Source: JAFMDF01 sp965222705
GTDB lineage: Bacteria > Bacteroidota > Bacteroidia > Chitinophagales > Saprospiraceae
Direction of reading: 5' to 3'
Assembly (NCBI GenBank): GCA_965222705.1
Contig: CBDCUO010000021.1
Location: 201,360-265,359, forward strand
Length of the DNA stretch: 64,000 nucleotides
The notes beneath the pieces were generated by a model that had not been told where the DNA came from, searched no databases, and saw only the letters and a list, made by a program, of their open reading frames with translations. Made by a program: the position numbers and the translations under genes. This document shows, in pieces, positions 25,001 through 29,431 of this stretch (position 1 is the stretch's first letter; every line of letters begins with the position of its first letter).

Positions 25001-27251
25001 CTTCATTGCTACGGATAAAGAAGGAATGGAGGACACCACAATCGTGATAATTGAAGTAGTACCAATGTGTCCAGAAATATTCGAAGATAATCAATTAGAA
25101 TTAAGCACAACGGATTGCGAAAATGGATTGAGTTATTGTATAAACATTCCATTGAATAACATTGCCGACTACGACCTCTTGCTGGACGGATTGCCTTATG
25201 AAAATGGCTTTGATGCTTGTATGATTGACTCTTCCTTTGCTTATACCTACTTTACCGTGCCTGATTTGGGCGAAGAAGGGCCTTATACATTGAATTCCTG
25301 GACCATCAATGGCGAAGAATTTAGTATGGAGTTTGAAAATATTACTGAGTTGGTGGACTCCATGCAAGTTTGGGATCCAGCTGGAAATTGGACCTTGAAT
25401 ACCGAAATGCTTATTATCGAAGGTGGATTGCCAATGATTGATTATGGTACGATTGATATTACGCAAAATGCTACTGGTGCCGAAGCAACACTCGAATTGA
25501 ACTCTAATATCACTCCGCAAGGAACCATCATTCGCATTCCAGTTGGTAATCATTTTGTGGTAATAAAAGAGAAAGAATTTGCTTGTGCAGATAGTTTGAT
25601 TATTAATGTTACTTGTCAAGAGTGCCACGATGTTTATAGTGGACCAACTGCCTTCTTCCTCGATGATTGTAATGAAACGGCAACAGTTTGCTTGGATATA
25701 CCTGTAGAAATGACTGATAATTATCGCTTTAGAGATAATGGACAAACACTACAAGCCTCAGCATGTGACAGTAGCGCTACCTTGGCAGTGGAATTGCCAA
25801 CAGGTATTAGAAACCTTGAAATTACAGACCTTGGAACGGGTTGTATATTTAACTATGAAATTACAGTTGATTGTAAAATTACACCTCCAGATGGCGGGAT
25901 CGTTATTGATACCTCCCTATTTGTTGGCGAAACACATACGATCTGCATAGATACGAGTAGGTTAGAAGGCGAAATAATTAGTATTAGCAATACCTGCGAA
26001 GAAGCAGCAACGGGTATGATCGTTTACGAAATTGATAATGAAACTTATTGTGTCAGCTATACGGGAATCGTGCCGGGCTCCGATGCGCTTTGTATAGAAG
26101 TTTGCAATGATGAAGGCATTTGTGATACGACTACCATTATTATTCAAGTGTTGCCTTTAGCTGCTATGGACACCATTAGAACCAGCGTGGTGATTGGAAT
26201 AACGGACACACTTTGCTTAGAAACAAGCGTCCTTCCTGGCGAATTGGATACCATATTCAATTATTGTGAAGCGGCTTCAGGTATGGCAACAGACCTGTTT
26301 ATTCAGGAAGAAACGACTTGCATCGAATACACAGGTATTAGCTTTGGACAGGATACCGCATGTATTGTTATGTGTGATGAAAACGGCATCTGTGACACTA
26401 CTATTATCCTAATTGAAGTAACAATTCCTCAAACGGATACAGTCAGAATGGAGGTAACTTTTGGAAGGGATTCCCTATATTGCTTCGATGATTCTGAATT
26501 GGCAGGTACAATAGAAAGTTTTGAAAATATTTGTGAAAATGATACCAATAGCGTAGTCCGGTTTAGCCTGGATACCCTAAGCCTCTGCGCCGAAATTACG
26601 CCCACTTTGGTTGGGCAGGATACTGCCTGTTTGGTCGCTTGTGATGATTTGGGCAACTGCGACACCACCATTTTAATTGTAGAGGTAGTCATTGACGAAG
26701 ATGCCTTGCTCCCAATAGCGGTAGAGGACGATACTTTGACTAAATTGAATGAACCAGTCATTATCAACGTTTTAGACAATGACACGATAAATGGCGATTT
26801 GGTAAATATCGGTATCATTGATTTGCCAGCTAATGGAACTGTCTTTGTAAATCCTGACAACAGCATTACTTATGCTCCAGATGCGGACTTCTGTGATACA
26901 CAAGCGGATACATTTACCTATTTCATCAGCAACAGGGTAGGCTTGGATACTGCAACTGTTTTTGTGCTTACTTTATGCGATGATATTACTGTATTTAGCG
27001 GCTTTTCTCCAAACGGGGACGGGGTCAATGATACCTTTGTTATCTTGGGTATAGAGGCTTTCCCAGATAATGAAGTGACCATATTTAATCGTTGGGGGAA
27101 CGAAGTTTATAACCAAAAGGGCTATAAAAATGAAGACGGCTGGGACGGCACCTGGAATGGCAATTTAGTTCCGGACGGTACTTACTTCTATGTAATTGAC
27201 AAGGGGGACGGTTCGGATCCAATTAGTGGATATGTACAATTACTGAGATAA
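1779..27251 (+). CDS. Giant T9SS-secreted repeat adhesin (HYR-like + SprB repeats + gliding-motility C-terminal domain), main fragment
   Basis: The 8490-codon frame begins nominally at a TTG inside a repeat unit, so this is a continuation of the preceding fragment and not an independent start. With the 10-bp deletion restored, the in-window protein is about 9086 residues and still lacks its N-terminus. Order of parts: nine more 83-residue units (to 4025), three diverged units, about 34 HYR-like units (4742-12963), PKD/Ig-like modules with W-x-GP motifs (12964-14360), SprB-type blocks (14365-22402) with inserts near 17.9, 20.8 and 22.4 kb, further Ig/cadherin-like modules including two copies of an AYTYFT...NW module near 23.2 and 25.2 kb, a Big_9-like module (~26.7 kb), and the C-terminal T9SS sorting domain. 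Such proteins are exported by T9SS and displayed on the cell surface for gliding or adhesion, as is known for SprB. The ligand is unknown. Confidence 0.85.
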   Translation: MDCSAIADITIGCDEDINATPGPSVTDDCTPVGQIQLTSNDDTSNLDPCGDQGFVIRTWTATDGCGNTATCTQRITIRNDAPVLDCAAIADITIGCDEDINATPRPIVTDDCTPVGQIQLTSNDDTSNLDPCGEQGFVIRTWTATDECGNTATCTQRITIRNEAPVLDCAAIADITIGCDEDINATPQPSVTDDCTPVDQIQLTSNDDTSNLDPCGDQGFVIRTWTATDGCGNTATCTQRITIRNEAPVLDCSAIADITIGCDEDINATPGPSVTDDCTPVGQIQLTSNDDTSNLDPCGDQGFVIRTWTATDECGNTATCEQVITIINMPPVLDCAAIADITIGCDEDINATPQPSVTDDCTPSDQITLRSNDDTSNLDPCGEQGFVIRTWTATDGCGNTATCTQRITIRNEAPVLDCSAIADITIGCDEDINATPGPSVTDDCTPVGQIQLTSNDDTSNLDPCGDQGFVIRTWTATDGCGNTATCEQVITIINMPPVLDCAAIADITIGCDEDINAVPQPSVTDDCTPVGQIQLTSNDDTSNLDPCGDQGFVIRTWTATDGCGNTATCTQRITIRNDAPVLDCAAIADITIGCDEDINTTPGPSVTDDCTPVDQIQLTSNDDTSNLDPCGEQGFVIRTWTATDECGNTATCTQVITIINNPPVLDCAAIADITIGCDEDINTTPGPSVTDDCTPVDQIQLTSNDDTSNLDPCGEQGFVIRTWTATDECGNTATCTQRITIRNEAPVLDCAAIADITVSCAADLTATPQPTVTDDCTPSDQISVTSTDDISNLDDCSDQGFIIRTFTATDECGNTTTCQQIITITNEAPVLDCSGLDVTISCAEDINSQPQPGVTDDCTPANQITLTSRDNTDGLDDCGEQGFIIRTWTATDACGLSTTCDQIITIINNPPVLDCTGLDITIECDDSRELAAIGQPVVTDDCSNPSEIELTFIDDENSFNGCEGVIIRTFTATDECGNTAICTQRITIQDITMPVLANIPTDITVECDVIPQVPINITATDNCDNDVNIDFTENTTQGTCPDNYTLTRTWTATDNCNNSTQGIQVITVQDVTPPVLTNVPLDATVECNEIPEPPANVTATDNCDSEATIEFSEERTDGICRDAYMLTRTWTATDNCGNSTQGIQVITIRDSTDPVLANIPVDVTVDCDAIPAEPTNITATDNCDDIVEITLEEARNDGDCEDRYALIRTWTATDNCGNTASDQQVITVLDREAPVLANIPIDITVECDAVPDQPTNVNATDNCDTEVTIGLSEARNDGGCEDEYTLTRTWTATDNCGNSTQEVQVITVIDDTAPVLANIPVDATVECSEVPTAVQPTATDNCDLDVTIELSEAKNDGDCEDRYTLIRTWTATDNCGNSTQSTQVLTVIDNTAPVLANVPVDATVECSEVPIAVQPTATDNCDTEVTIELSEAKNDGDCEDRYTLIRTWTATDNCGNSTQEVQVITVIDNTAPVLTNVPTDITVECDVIPDQPTNVNATDNCDTDVTIGLSEARNDGDCPDSYILTRTWTATDNCGNSIQEVQVITVIDNTAPVLTNVPTDVTAECDAIPEPPTNISATDNCDNNVDIDYNEERTNGICEDTYTLTRTWTATDNCGNSTQGIQVITVQDVTAPILQNMPNDATVECDEAIPAPPVVTATDNCDSEATVMFSETVQQGECLEAYDLIRTWTATDNCGNSTSATQVISVGDSNPPELEGAPSDLTVECDEVPAPADVVSSDACDSNIEVIFDETRIAGACEDAYTLTRTWTATDNCGNSNSVIQTITVIDNTAPELQNTPADITAECDAIPEVPANITAIDNCDTEVSISFNEQITDGICENAYTITRTWTAEDNCGNSTSGQQVITIQDITAPVIANIPADITLGCNDPIPDGVAGVTATDNCDDNVAITVENVSQDGQDCVANGSIFRTFTATDNCGNTATGVQVIVILDDTNPVLIGVPTDVTVECDDIPDAGQPTATDDCDNEVSILLEETITEGPCEDTYILTRTWTATDECGNSAQGVQVINVEDTTPPILAGVPANITASCGEDIGNGTTINVTATDNCDVNVEISFSEISNIGEEGCAGTSRITRTWTATDNCGNTTSATQIISITDDVAPVISNVPADETVECDAILDAPTPTVTDDCDPNPSLSLEEIRTDGTCEDSYILTRTWTAIDACGNSTTVAQIVHVDDTTPPALSAIPADITLSCTDAIPEGTNAVTATDNCDTNVDITINDVANTDTGCSGTGSIVRTFTATDNCGNTAVGTQVIVIQDDTVPELTDIPADQTVECDAILDAPNVTATDICDNDVAVLLEEVRTDGNCPDSYILTRTWTATDDCGNSTQGVQVINVEDTTPPVLAGIPADQRAGCNEELPTPTEANVTATDNCDTNVEITFEETVENGTGDCAGEQVIIRTWIATDNCGNTTSGVQRISLDDNTPPIIANVPANVAVECDAIPIAPTLTATDDCDENVEVTFEEIRTDGNCEDSYILTRTWTATDDCGNSTQGVQVVNVEDTTPPVLSGIPTDIEGECTTGAGDPPTNITATDNCDTDVEITFEETTEVGEGGCAANAVVIRTWTATDNCGNSTSGIQRISISDDTSPVLANIPTDVTVECDAVPEPATPNAVDDCDANPVITIDEIRTDGNCTDSYILTRTWTATDACGNTTQGTQIIVVNDTQEPILSTIPADITIGCNENIPAAAAVTATDNCDTDVEIVVDEVENQDQGCVLSKTIVRTWTATDNCGNSISAQQVIVVQDITSPVLADIPADVTVECDAVPTAPTLIATDDCDANVSVAIEETRTDGNCTDSYILTRTWTATDACGNTTQGTQIITVEDTTPPVLSGIPADMQGICGEALPDAGIANVTATDNCDSDVEIIMTETVEQGTGACAGEEIIVRTWTATDNCGNATSGVQRISLNDNTPPVIADVPADVTVECDAVPTVPTLIATDDCDENVTVIFEEARADGACVDNYILTRTWTATDDCGNSTQGIQVINVEDTTSPVLSGIPADVEGDCAEGAGDPSTGITATDNCDSNVEITFTEVTESGESTEGCAANTVIIRTWIATDNCGNTAMGMQRVSITDDKAPVLADIPTDVTVECDDIPDATTPTVTDNCDAVPVITMNEEIIDGNCADSYILTRTWTATDACGNTAQGTQVIVVNDTQEPVLSQIPADVTIACDENIPTANAVTATDNCDINVDIEVDEVENIEDPNCPLNRTIIRTWTATDNCGNTAMGTQVIVIQDVVAPELVDAPVDQTVECDAIPVAPTLTATDICDNNVSVTMEETKTDGPCVDSYTLTRTWTATDACGNTTSIQQIITVDDITPPVLIGVPADMEASCGEAMPDAGAANVTAMDNCDEDVEVVLTETVEQGTGACAGEEVIIRTWTATDNCGNTAIAQQRISNTDNTPPVIANVPTDITVECDVVPTSPTLAATDNCDPNPVLDFTEVRTDGDCADSYILTRTWTATDDCGNSTHAIQIINVDDTRPPVLSDTPVDITIGCGETIPESTTVQATDNCDTNVEVTLEEVRTDGDCEFNYILLRTFTATDNCGNTATAQQIVTVSDIFEPILTGIPADQTVECNNIPPVAQPTATDDCDVNVAITFEETRDNGACEDAYALTRVWTATDECGNSTSSVQTIIVDDTIEPVLNGVPSDVTIDLEAGQSIPEVAQPSATDNCDANVDIEFVEMVTPSEGCGTSILRTWTAMDNCGNTASAQQVISVLDGFQPIINPQTVAICLETNTQFSVEPVGEQYTYDWTVTGGTLDNPNSATPTFSSDIAGNFTITVMVTDTEKNCQGEISTTIAVSDSPDIGADNNGPLCEGQSLRLTATNGGSSYSWTGPNNFTSSEQNPVIDNVTNANAGDYIVTIAFGDCIGEAITTVNISSTLNAIIIGNETVCVGQDLILSVDAGNTFSWTGPNNFTANTQEIFIENISLNAIGTYEVVVTNAEGCAATLSIDIDVLRSPSPFVSSNSPVCEGSTLELFSSGGVTYKWTGPDGFESEDQNPVVTNIMQMTPGTYTFTVEVTTAEGCTASENIDVLILDAISVDAGAGQTVCLGDNVQLSGSGGDDYLWTGPGGFFSNEQNPLIENITTARSGQYILMVTKEDICQATDTVNINVIDINIEVVSTEIDNCDSGDGLAMLAPADLDYAWSDNGVGASREGLAAGTYTVTATDANGCTDEITVIIDADCVCQPAEVLGFDVTEASCGEPNGTATVNIEGDPAKYTYTWTPNIGTPNQAGNGRTNIPAGMYTVVITFPDADDCFTEIMVAVGSAEGPEINEIITEPASCTGGNGTASITPANFNYIWSIDNFTGSSRTDLDAGSYQVVVIDPNDPDCPTVITVEIGIINTLTVEAFVENIPTCGESNGRVTISVNGGTGDYTYEWVDNPNIDGPSRIDLLAGTYQVAIADVQSGCDTMFTFTLNEDVAGATVNVNPVIALACNGDTNGSADFTIELSNGFAEPATTEIQNAQGEIAQNGSLVPGDYCIVVRDANGCVAGNACFMVIEPTQMEVSVSVVDATCVTGGRVGILVAGGNGDYIFDWEDIPGANNPQNRANLDAGTYHVTVTDLMGCSTILDPIVIEDDCGCEPPIVSNVIIVDAECGEANGQATINIAGSNEGYNFAWSPNVSNTFTANNLEAGSYAVTISVIGNSACEAIETFVVGNIDGPKAEIISTTPANCLAFDGKATLAPPDFLYSWSDGRNGAVRTDLGAGTYTVTVSDGTAGCEDFLEVVIGQESPLAATVTVNNQPTCGEANGSATINITGGSGNYSFSWGSNATQTNLASGTNTVSIVDNGTGCETEVTFTLLDNVLGASISVDPIVSVSCNGAGDGTISTLVELAEGFAEPATEEIMDGSGNIFENGSLIPGNYCVILKDANGCIAAEACFEVVEPEAIMVDVTTIDITCDNPGSIELITSGGNAPYSYDWADLSSDDNFATRNIPIASTYSLTVTDSKGCFVVVNDITVNDDCDCPVTPVVANTIVTDANCNLQNGAITVEVAGNPADFTYFFSPNIGVPNPIGNVRTALQAGSYEITVAVKDNPSCFTTITLAVSNIDGPEPIEPIVTPATCLAGDGSVDFGSTPSNITFFWSDQMVTNARNDLIAGTYVVEIRDANTPGCSAFVDVEVPVGEGFEADVVINSQPSCGEANGSVTIITTGGVGPYSYDWGATDTETDLAAGTYTVAIVDNGTGCAGSVTFTLMDDVSSAIVNVVPRIFTTCVGANDGKVSVEIDFSDGFAQPASTEIRDGDGNIFEDGSLVPGDYCLVVLDANGCVAGEGCFFVADPAPLNAEVQNENATCDTEGTIALLVTGGTGNYTFDWADLDGVDNIQNRDNLPTGTYSVTVSDENNCLVVIDEIIINTTCGCVAEAGTISATSPVCIEGENITLMAVPTGNTIVPDGYEIRYLLTEGPEFIIQQVELNPSFTVSTVGNYTIHSLVYDPLTLDLSTIVPGTTTAFDVNVLLLNGGGSICADLDLIGANIQVGMVLAEISEIGMENCNDEDGFAVLVPSNYNYAWSDNGVGTTRSDLADGTYTVTATDPINGCTAIIQVVIEESCDSMLIRECTIPVITNTVITDANCGLANGTAMVNIDRNINNYTFTWTPDIGIVEASNRRSGLPAGGYMVEISLNGVANCSMTETLVVGNVEGPDIDLSIINGATCLAPNGSADFSGASGDLTFAWPNGVTTPTRNDLAAGTYAVTVTDANASDCPTVIAVEIPSFNPLVVIPEILNHPTCGENNGEVKLNVTGGTGPYSYSWGDSDTEGNLPAGVHTVSIVDNGTGCATEATFTLINNVSQATVNLVPRIFTTCVGANDGNISFNLDFTEGFAQPATTQIQDESGNILTNGTLSPGNYCLVVMDANSCLAGEACFFVADPAPLNVEVQPENATCNDLGTISLIVSGGTGNYTFDWADLDGNTNTQNRDNLEIGTYDVTVVDENNCLVSIENISITDECEEIAEPPVIENIVVIDATCNNPNGTITVMVEGNEADYTYMWTPQTGALNEAGNTISSLFAGVYIVKITDINNEDSFIEAEIAVSNTDGPEDIADPVIIPATCLGAGGSIDFSSAAADLTFLWLDINVETRIRTDLVAGNYFVSVRSEEAPECPVLLTIEVPAENPLVLDVIVNNQPTCGENNGAATINVTGGAGPYSYSWGSSETRTDLASGITTVTVVDNGTGCTETITFALEDNVAKAVIALDNQPMISCTGASDGEVFYTIDKSALPEPVTEVIRDLNGNQVENGALSPGDYCLVVTDANGCLAGQLCFEVTEPTPLMVEIMVTNKDCEENGSIEVIAAGGTGGLSIVWSDNVLEDAFNRTNLESGTYSLIVTDANECAVSIDNIIIADECGCEADAGTIALEGTSPICMENEPVSISGVISGDAIVPNNYSIFYFLSRGPELTIVQAAENPDFVVTSEGVYTIHTFVFDPATFNISSIVIEESTIFEVNQMLIQGGGFICASLDRTGASVSVEDCSITMCDNPVITNITIIEATCNNANGSVSVTVQGNIEDYNFNWSTEDGIANANGNSRTGLSAGAYEVTVTLKSNEDCRTVEEIVIGNADGPEVDDPIITAATCLAGDGSIDFSNAPANLTFTWSDDFSNRKLRENLVAKTYIATVINQDNPGCPNIIAIEVPSINPLNVDFTINQLPTCGQRDGSVTINIENGVGPYSFDWGNAATRNDLIAGTYEVAIVDNGTGCSASVTFTLIDEVIGAEVTIDEVTDVSCLGEADGTVAFTVNENEGFAAPAVIQIIDGDSTFHENGSLSAGEYCLVIRDANNCIAGEACFTIAEPNAINVDVEKTNKENCDTNGAIALHISGGTGDYTFNWSDLSDNTQPKDRTNLEGGTYSVTITDANNCSVVIENIVIGDFCACQAIAGTAVVNNALTLCLEAGLATINMSNQTGNIPEGFEQAYILTSDSELSIVKISTSDELTMGRTGQFGVHSLVYDPATINLLDFNDSEFTIFDLNSLLLQGGGPFCGALQLDGTILNIEECDFDPVKDTKFIDIIVEGIDTTCIDLDEFDIAGLEITFEDGTTAGSSEFGIYFIEGNCVIYTAGTTTGVFIDSMVVIATNDNGDSLTTNIIVTIFSEDCINTSESMTIEIADCGGLAAVCLPIAIDDYHSYSVFSNGQPYTGEPIGCNFDTVIAYTYFTLLGMGEAGPYFLESWNVNGTIVTGEFANVNELVDIMNGADPTGNWMILPDQLLIVGGNPANAYGIMQVDQLAFLNAKAEIGFNIGVVALGSGIGLPVGEYEIKAVNDSTSCIHTINLVIECDEEMMSAPTNDTLNLIVPINQSNTICVELESGFDRLTTTFVLYNGTTTDGSTFGNWEISDNGCLEYTAGDLAGINIDTICVEAISQEGIRDTTCIIVSITPQEPGIEIVPFAVGVEDEIEICGTIPSDFSDDLSIMLQNGGISNASIFGTYTVNTENGCINYFSNAIIGENVDTIVVVICDNISNNCHTITYIATITEEDITRPTTEFIILTLPINTRDSIAIPLEANFNPDSVTYTLENGNTMSGSTFGAWIITQEGYLVYTAGSNPGIGVDTILVITETIDGVRDTTFVIVNITADEILQDTVFFTVHANDADVVCPIIPGSFSSNLNANLMLGGAMEETDFAFVVVDPATGCITYESKDFTGKFVDTVAVVTCDTDNNNCIRTYFIATILPSLDTVVVPINERTPMEVCLDTDQLFSELDSVRLCNDPEFGTIDFDPLDTCFIYTPDSSLSIGGMDTLCFIATDKEGMEDTTIVIIEVVPMCPEIFEDNQLELSTTDCENGLSYCINIPLNNIADYDLLLDGLPYENGFDACMIDSSFAYTYFTVPDLGEEGPYTLNSWTINGEEFSMEFENITELVDSMQVWDPAGNWTLNTEMLIIEGGLPMIDYGTIDITQNATGAEATLELNSNITPQGTIIRIPVGNHFVVIKEKEFACADSLIINVTCQECHDVYSGPTAFFLDDCNETATVCLDIPVEMTDNYRFRDNGQTLQASACDSSATLAVELPTGIRNLEITDLGTGCIFNYEITVDCKITPPDGGIVIDTSLFVGETHTICIDTSRLEGEIISISNTCEEAATGMIVYEIDNETYCVSYTGIVPGSDALCIEVCNDEGICDTTTIIIQVLPLAAMDTIRTSVVIGITDTLCLETSVLPGELDTIFNYCEAASGMATDLFIQEETTCIEYTGISFGQDTACIVMCDENGICDTTIILIEVTIPQTDTVRMEVTFGRDSLYCFDDSELAGTIESFENICENDTNSVVRFSLDTLSLCAEITPTLVGQDTACLVACDDLGNCDTTILIVEVVIDEDALLPIAVEDDTLTKLNEPVIINVLDNDTINGDLVNIGIIDLPANGTVFVNPDNSITYAPDADFCDTQADTFTYFISNRVGLDTATVFVLTLCDDITVFSGFSPNGDGVNDTFVILGIEAFPDNEVTIFNRWGNEVYNQKGYKNEDGWDGTWNGNLVPDGTYFYVIDKGDGSDPISGYVQLLR
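4742..12963 (+). repeat. About 34 HYR-like units of ~81 residues, with a six-unit higher-order period
   Basis: Each unit opens with D.T.PVL..IP.D.TVECD and closes with TRTWTATDNCGNST..QVI.V, and has about four Cys. Unit types recur every six units. For example, the unit beginning GIPADQRAGC near 8840 matches units near 10285 (GIPADMQGIC) and 11748 (GVPADMEASC), and the unit near 7375 is the corresponding type one block earlier. The block period is about 1.45-1.46 kb. The last unit (near 12720) has lost the first Cys motif (VTIDLEAGQS). HYR domains are Ig-like extracellular modules, so a structural, rod-forming role is inferred. Confidence 0.85.
14365..22402 (+). repeat. Six ~1.16-kb blocks of SprB-type repeats with interleaved inserts
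   Basis: Block starts are near 14365, 15555, 16710, 18487, 19660 and 21225. Each block holds about five modules resembling the SprB repeat, with GG.G.Y.Y.W followed by L.AGTY.V.V.D..GC. Within each block the order is conserved: a TW(T/S)P.IG module, a module with NLAAGTY, a module beginning PTCGE.NG, one ending NGSL.PGDYC, and one ending in a DDCGC-like turn. Inserts of ~0.4-0.6 kb with the motif H(S/T)(L/F)V(Y/F)DP occur near 17887, 20840 and 22405. SprB repeats are known from gliding-motility adhesins of Bacteroidota. Confidence 0.8.
26979..27248 (+). other. Gliding motility-associated C-terminal (T9SS sorting) domain of the giant adhesin
   Basis: The last ~90 residues contain FSPNGDGVNDTF, then VTIFNRWGNEVY, WDGTWNG, VPDGTYFYVI and a final GYVQLLR. 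This is the hallmark of the TIGR04131/CHU_C family (type B T9SS C-terminal domain), which directs large adhesins such as SprB through the type IX system. It places the protein on the cell surface or in the medium. SprB-type cargo usually needs a PorP/SprF-family partner. One such gene occurs at 56606-57675, but it is not adjacent and is frameshifted. Confidence 0.92.
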
Positions 27252-27298
27252 AATTACTGATTTGTAAAGATATAAAGAGAAAGGTTTTAGTAAACATT

Positions 27299-27334
27299 AG
27301 GATGGGTGGCATTCGTGTCATTCATCCTTTTTTT
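27299..27334 (+). terminator. Rho-independent terminator after the giant adhesin gene
   Basis: Bases 27299-27328 can fold into a 13-bp stem (some G-U pairs) closed by a TTCG tetraloop, followed at once by a run of T to 27334. It lies 48 bases after the adhesin stop codon, as expected for termination of that very long transcript. Confidence 0.85.
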
Positions 27335-27504
27335 GAAAATAAGAGAAGGTATATTTTGATATCTGTACCCTGGCCTTTTTTACGAAACCATTTTAAATCT
27401 ACCTTTTTTATCTTAAACTTTCCTTTCTTTATAGAAAAATATAATCTCTTTGCTATTTAAAGTGTTATATTTCTGAATAAGTCTATTAAAGATAAAAAAG
27501 ACCT

Positions 27505-27969
27505 ATGTTAAAAAAGGTAAAAAAATGGCTAGGAATCGAGGGGGTAAAATTAGAACTGATTTTGCCCGAAAATATCAAAGAAGCCGAAGGCTTGATTAAG
27601 GGGAAGATTCGTTTTTACTCTATGAACGAACAAAAAGTCAATTACATAAAAGTTAGCATGATCGAGCGCTTTACTCGCGGACGGGGAAAGGAAAAAATGA
27701 CGGATGAATACCGATTGGGAGAAATAAATTTGGAAAGAGAAATTACTATTCCAAAAGAAAAGCCCATAGAAATAGATTTCGCCCTTCCATTTAGACTAGC
27801 CAAATCAGATATGGATGAATTAGAAGATAAAAATCTAATATTCAGTGGTCTAGTGAAAGTAGCCAAAAAGTTGAGAGGCGTGCAGTCTCGATTTTATGTC
27901 GAAGCAGAATCAAAGGTGGTCGGAACGGCCTTAAATCCTTTTGATAAGCAAGAAATAAAAATAGATTAA
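27505..27969 (+). CDS. Spo0M-like (arrestin-fold) protein
   Basis: A 154-residue cytoplasmic protein without signal peptide or membrane segment. It opens with MLKKVKKWLGIEGVKLEL and continues with a beta-rich pattern (G.I.G.I.F.S, EI.LEREITIPK, I.FALPF) typical of the Spo0M/SpoOM family, which has an arrestin-like fold. In Bacillus, Spo0M affects sporulation control. In a non-sporulating Bacteroidota the role is unknown. It is shorter than Bacillus Spo0M (about 250 residues) and seems to hold only the arrestin-like N-terminal part. It lies behind a strong terminator and ends 8 bases from the converging downstream gene. The assignment rests on pattern recognition and a search could change it. 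Confidence 0.55.
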   Translation: MLKKVKKWLGIEGVKLELILPENIKEAEGLIKGKIRFYSMNEQKVNYIKVSMIERFTRGRGKEKMTDEYRLGEINLEREITIPKEKPIEIDFALPFRLAKSDMDELEDKNLIFSGLVKVAKKLRGVQSRFYVEAESKVVGTALNPFDKQEIKID

Positions 27970-27977
27970 AGAACGGA

Positions 27978-29039
27978 TTACCGCCCATTTGGGCGACAAT
28001 ATTCCAAAATTTGGTTTTTAAATCGCTTGGAGCTATTAATAATTTCATAAAAATCATCCAGATAATGGAGCATTGATTTCCGTTTCTTTTCTTCCAAATA
28101 TTCAAAATCCTGAATAATTTTATAAAAGGCCGCTTTTTTTTCATTAAAAATAGGTACTAATTTTTCAAAGGCTCCTTTTTCCCGGCACATTCCTAAAAAC
28201 AGCCGTTCTGTAACGGATTTTAACTGGATGCCTTCTCCGTGTACTGCGTACGGTGCATTAACCAGACCGGAATAGTCAAAATCATAGGCAATGGGCAAAG
28301 GCAACGGAAAATCCTGGCATTTGATAATTCGTACATTATGGCTAGTCGTGACAGACCAATCTGTATTGCCAATCATATACTCAAATAACGCCATTTTATC
28401 TAATTGATCGGCATAAACATACTTTGATTTCAATCGCCTTGGTTTGGCGCATTTAGCATTTAACCGACTTGCCATTTCATCCTCATTTTCAATAAAAAAA
28501 GCATAGGTAGTAAAAGGTTTCCGCTTGTCATTTATATCTACAAATTCAATTTCAGCAATTTGAGTTCTAAAGCTAATATCGGTTAATTCCTGGTACAATT
28601 TATACGCTAGCAACTCTTTTAATACTAAACTCTCATAAAAATCTCCCTTTTTACAACCAATCACCAATTTTAAATCATTGAAAGAAGAATCCATCCCATT
28701 TTTTACCAACCACTTTTTTTTGAATTTAACTTTTAGTGGTGGGTAATAACAAATCTTTTTGCGTATATTCCCCCTAGTTCTCACCTTTCCTTCCCATTCT
28801 ACTGCTGCTCCATTTTTATCGTCCAATTTTAGGGTCACAGGTTGCCAGTTTTCCTTATACTTTTTAGCAATTAATTGTTTAAGGTCTGTTTCAATGGTCA
28901 TTTTTAGCAAGTCAGGTCTTTGCAACTCTTTAAATAGCGTAGGTCCAGTCTCAATTGGGGTAGGGGCGATCTCTTGTGCTATGATGGAAAGCGGCAGGAA
29001 AATAACAATGAAATGAAATGATACGATCTGTGGACACAT
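27978..29039 (-). CDS. Secreted CotH-like protein
   Basis: The start was chosen at the ATG at 29039 because it begins a clear signal peptide (hydrophobic FHFIVIFLPLSIIAQ), giving about 353 residues. A longer frame reaches 29105. The middle part has V.TRGNIRKK..YPPLKVKFKK, resembling the RLRGN...KKSYKLKF region of CotH kinase-like proteins. The later part has YMIGNTDWS..HNVRII and PIAYDFDYSGLVN, resembling the CotH N.DW...N...P..YDFD.S motifs. CotH proteins are atypical protein kinases that phosphorylate secreted or coat proteins, so an extracytoplasmic phosphotransferase is possible, but activity is not shown. It stands alone and converges on the Spo0M-like gene. Confidence 0.6.
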   Translation of the reverse strand: MCPQIVSFHFIVIFLPLSIIAQEIAPTPIETGPTLFKELQRPDLLKMTIETDLKQLIAKKYKENWQPVTLKLDDKNGAAVEWEGKVRTRGNIRKKICYYPPLKVKFKKKWLVKNGMDSSFNDLKLVIGCKKGDFYESLVLKELLAYKLYQELTDISFRTQIAEIEFVDINDKRKPFTTYAFFIENEDEMASRLNAKCAKPRRLKSKYVYADQLDKMALFEYMIGNTDWSVTTSHNVRIIKCQDFPLPLPIAYDFDYSGLVNAPYAVHGEGIQLKSVTERLFLGMCREKGAFEKLVPIFNEKKAAFYKIIQDFEYLEEKKRKSMLHYLDDFYEIINSSKRFKNQILEYCRPNGR

Positions 29040-29431
29040 TGAATATAAAATTCGTTGAAGATTGGGGCTAGACATATTTAAGATTGGATTTGAATTTTTT
29101 ATCAATATTAATAGAACTTGTATAACAAAGATAAAGAATTGAGTCGAATTTTATGTCCGATACTTGATTCTTTATGGATAAATTATAGACTTTTTGGGTA
29201 GAATTATAGGTAGTTTCAGGAAAATATATTTCTTTTGCCATTTTGAAACAGAAGAATAATTCCAATTAAGAGTAACTCTAATTCTGATCCTATACGAATT
29301 TATAAAGCCGCCTTAAAGCCAAAAGCTTTTTAAAAACCCAACAAAAATCAGTATAAGTGTGTTTGGCACTTTGAAAGAAGAAGTAATAGCTTAATCCTTC
29401 TTTAAAACTTAGTCAAAGAATTAGGATAATT
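29040..29431. promoter_or_regulatory. Divergent intergenic region between the CotH-like gene and gnd
   Basis: No coding region is seen in this ~390-base stretch. On the minus strand, 29133-29126 reads TATCTTTG, an exact match to the Bacteroidota -7 consensus TAnnTTTG. It lies about 87 bases before the CotH-like start. I could not find a well-placed -33 TTTG, so this is only a candidate promoter. No clear promoter for gnd was found. Confidence 0.25.
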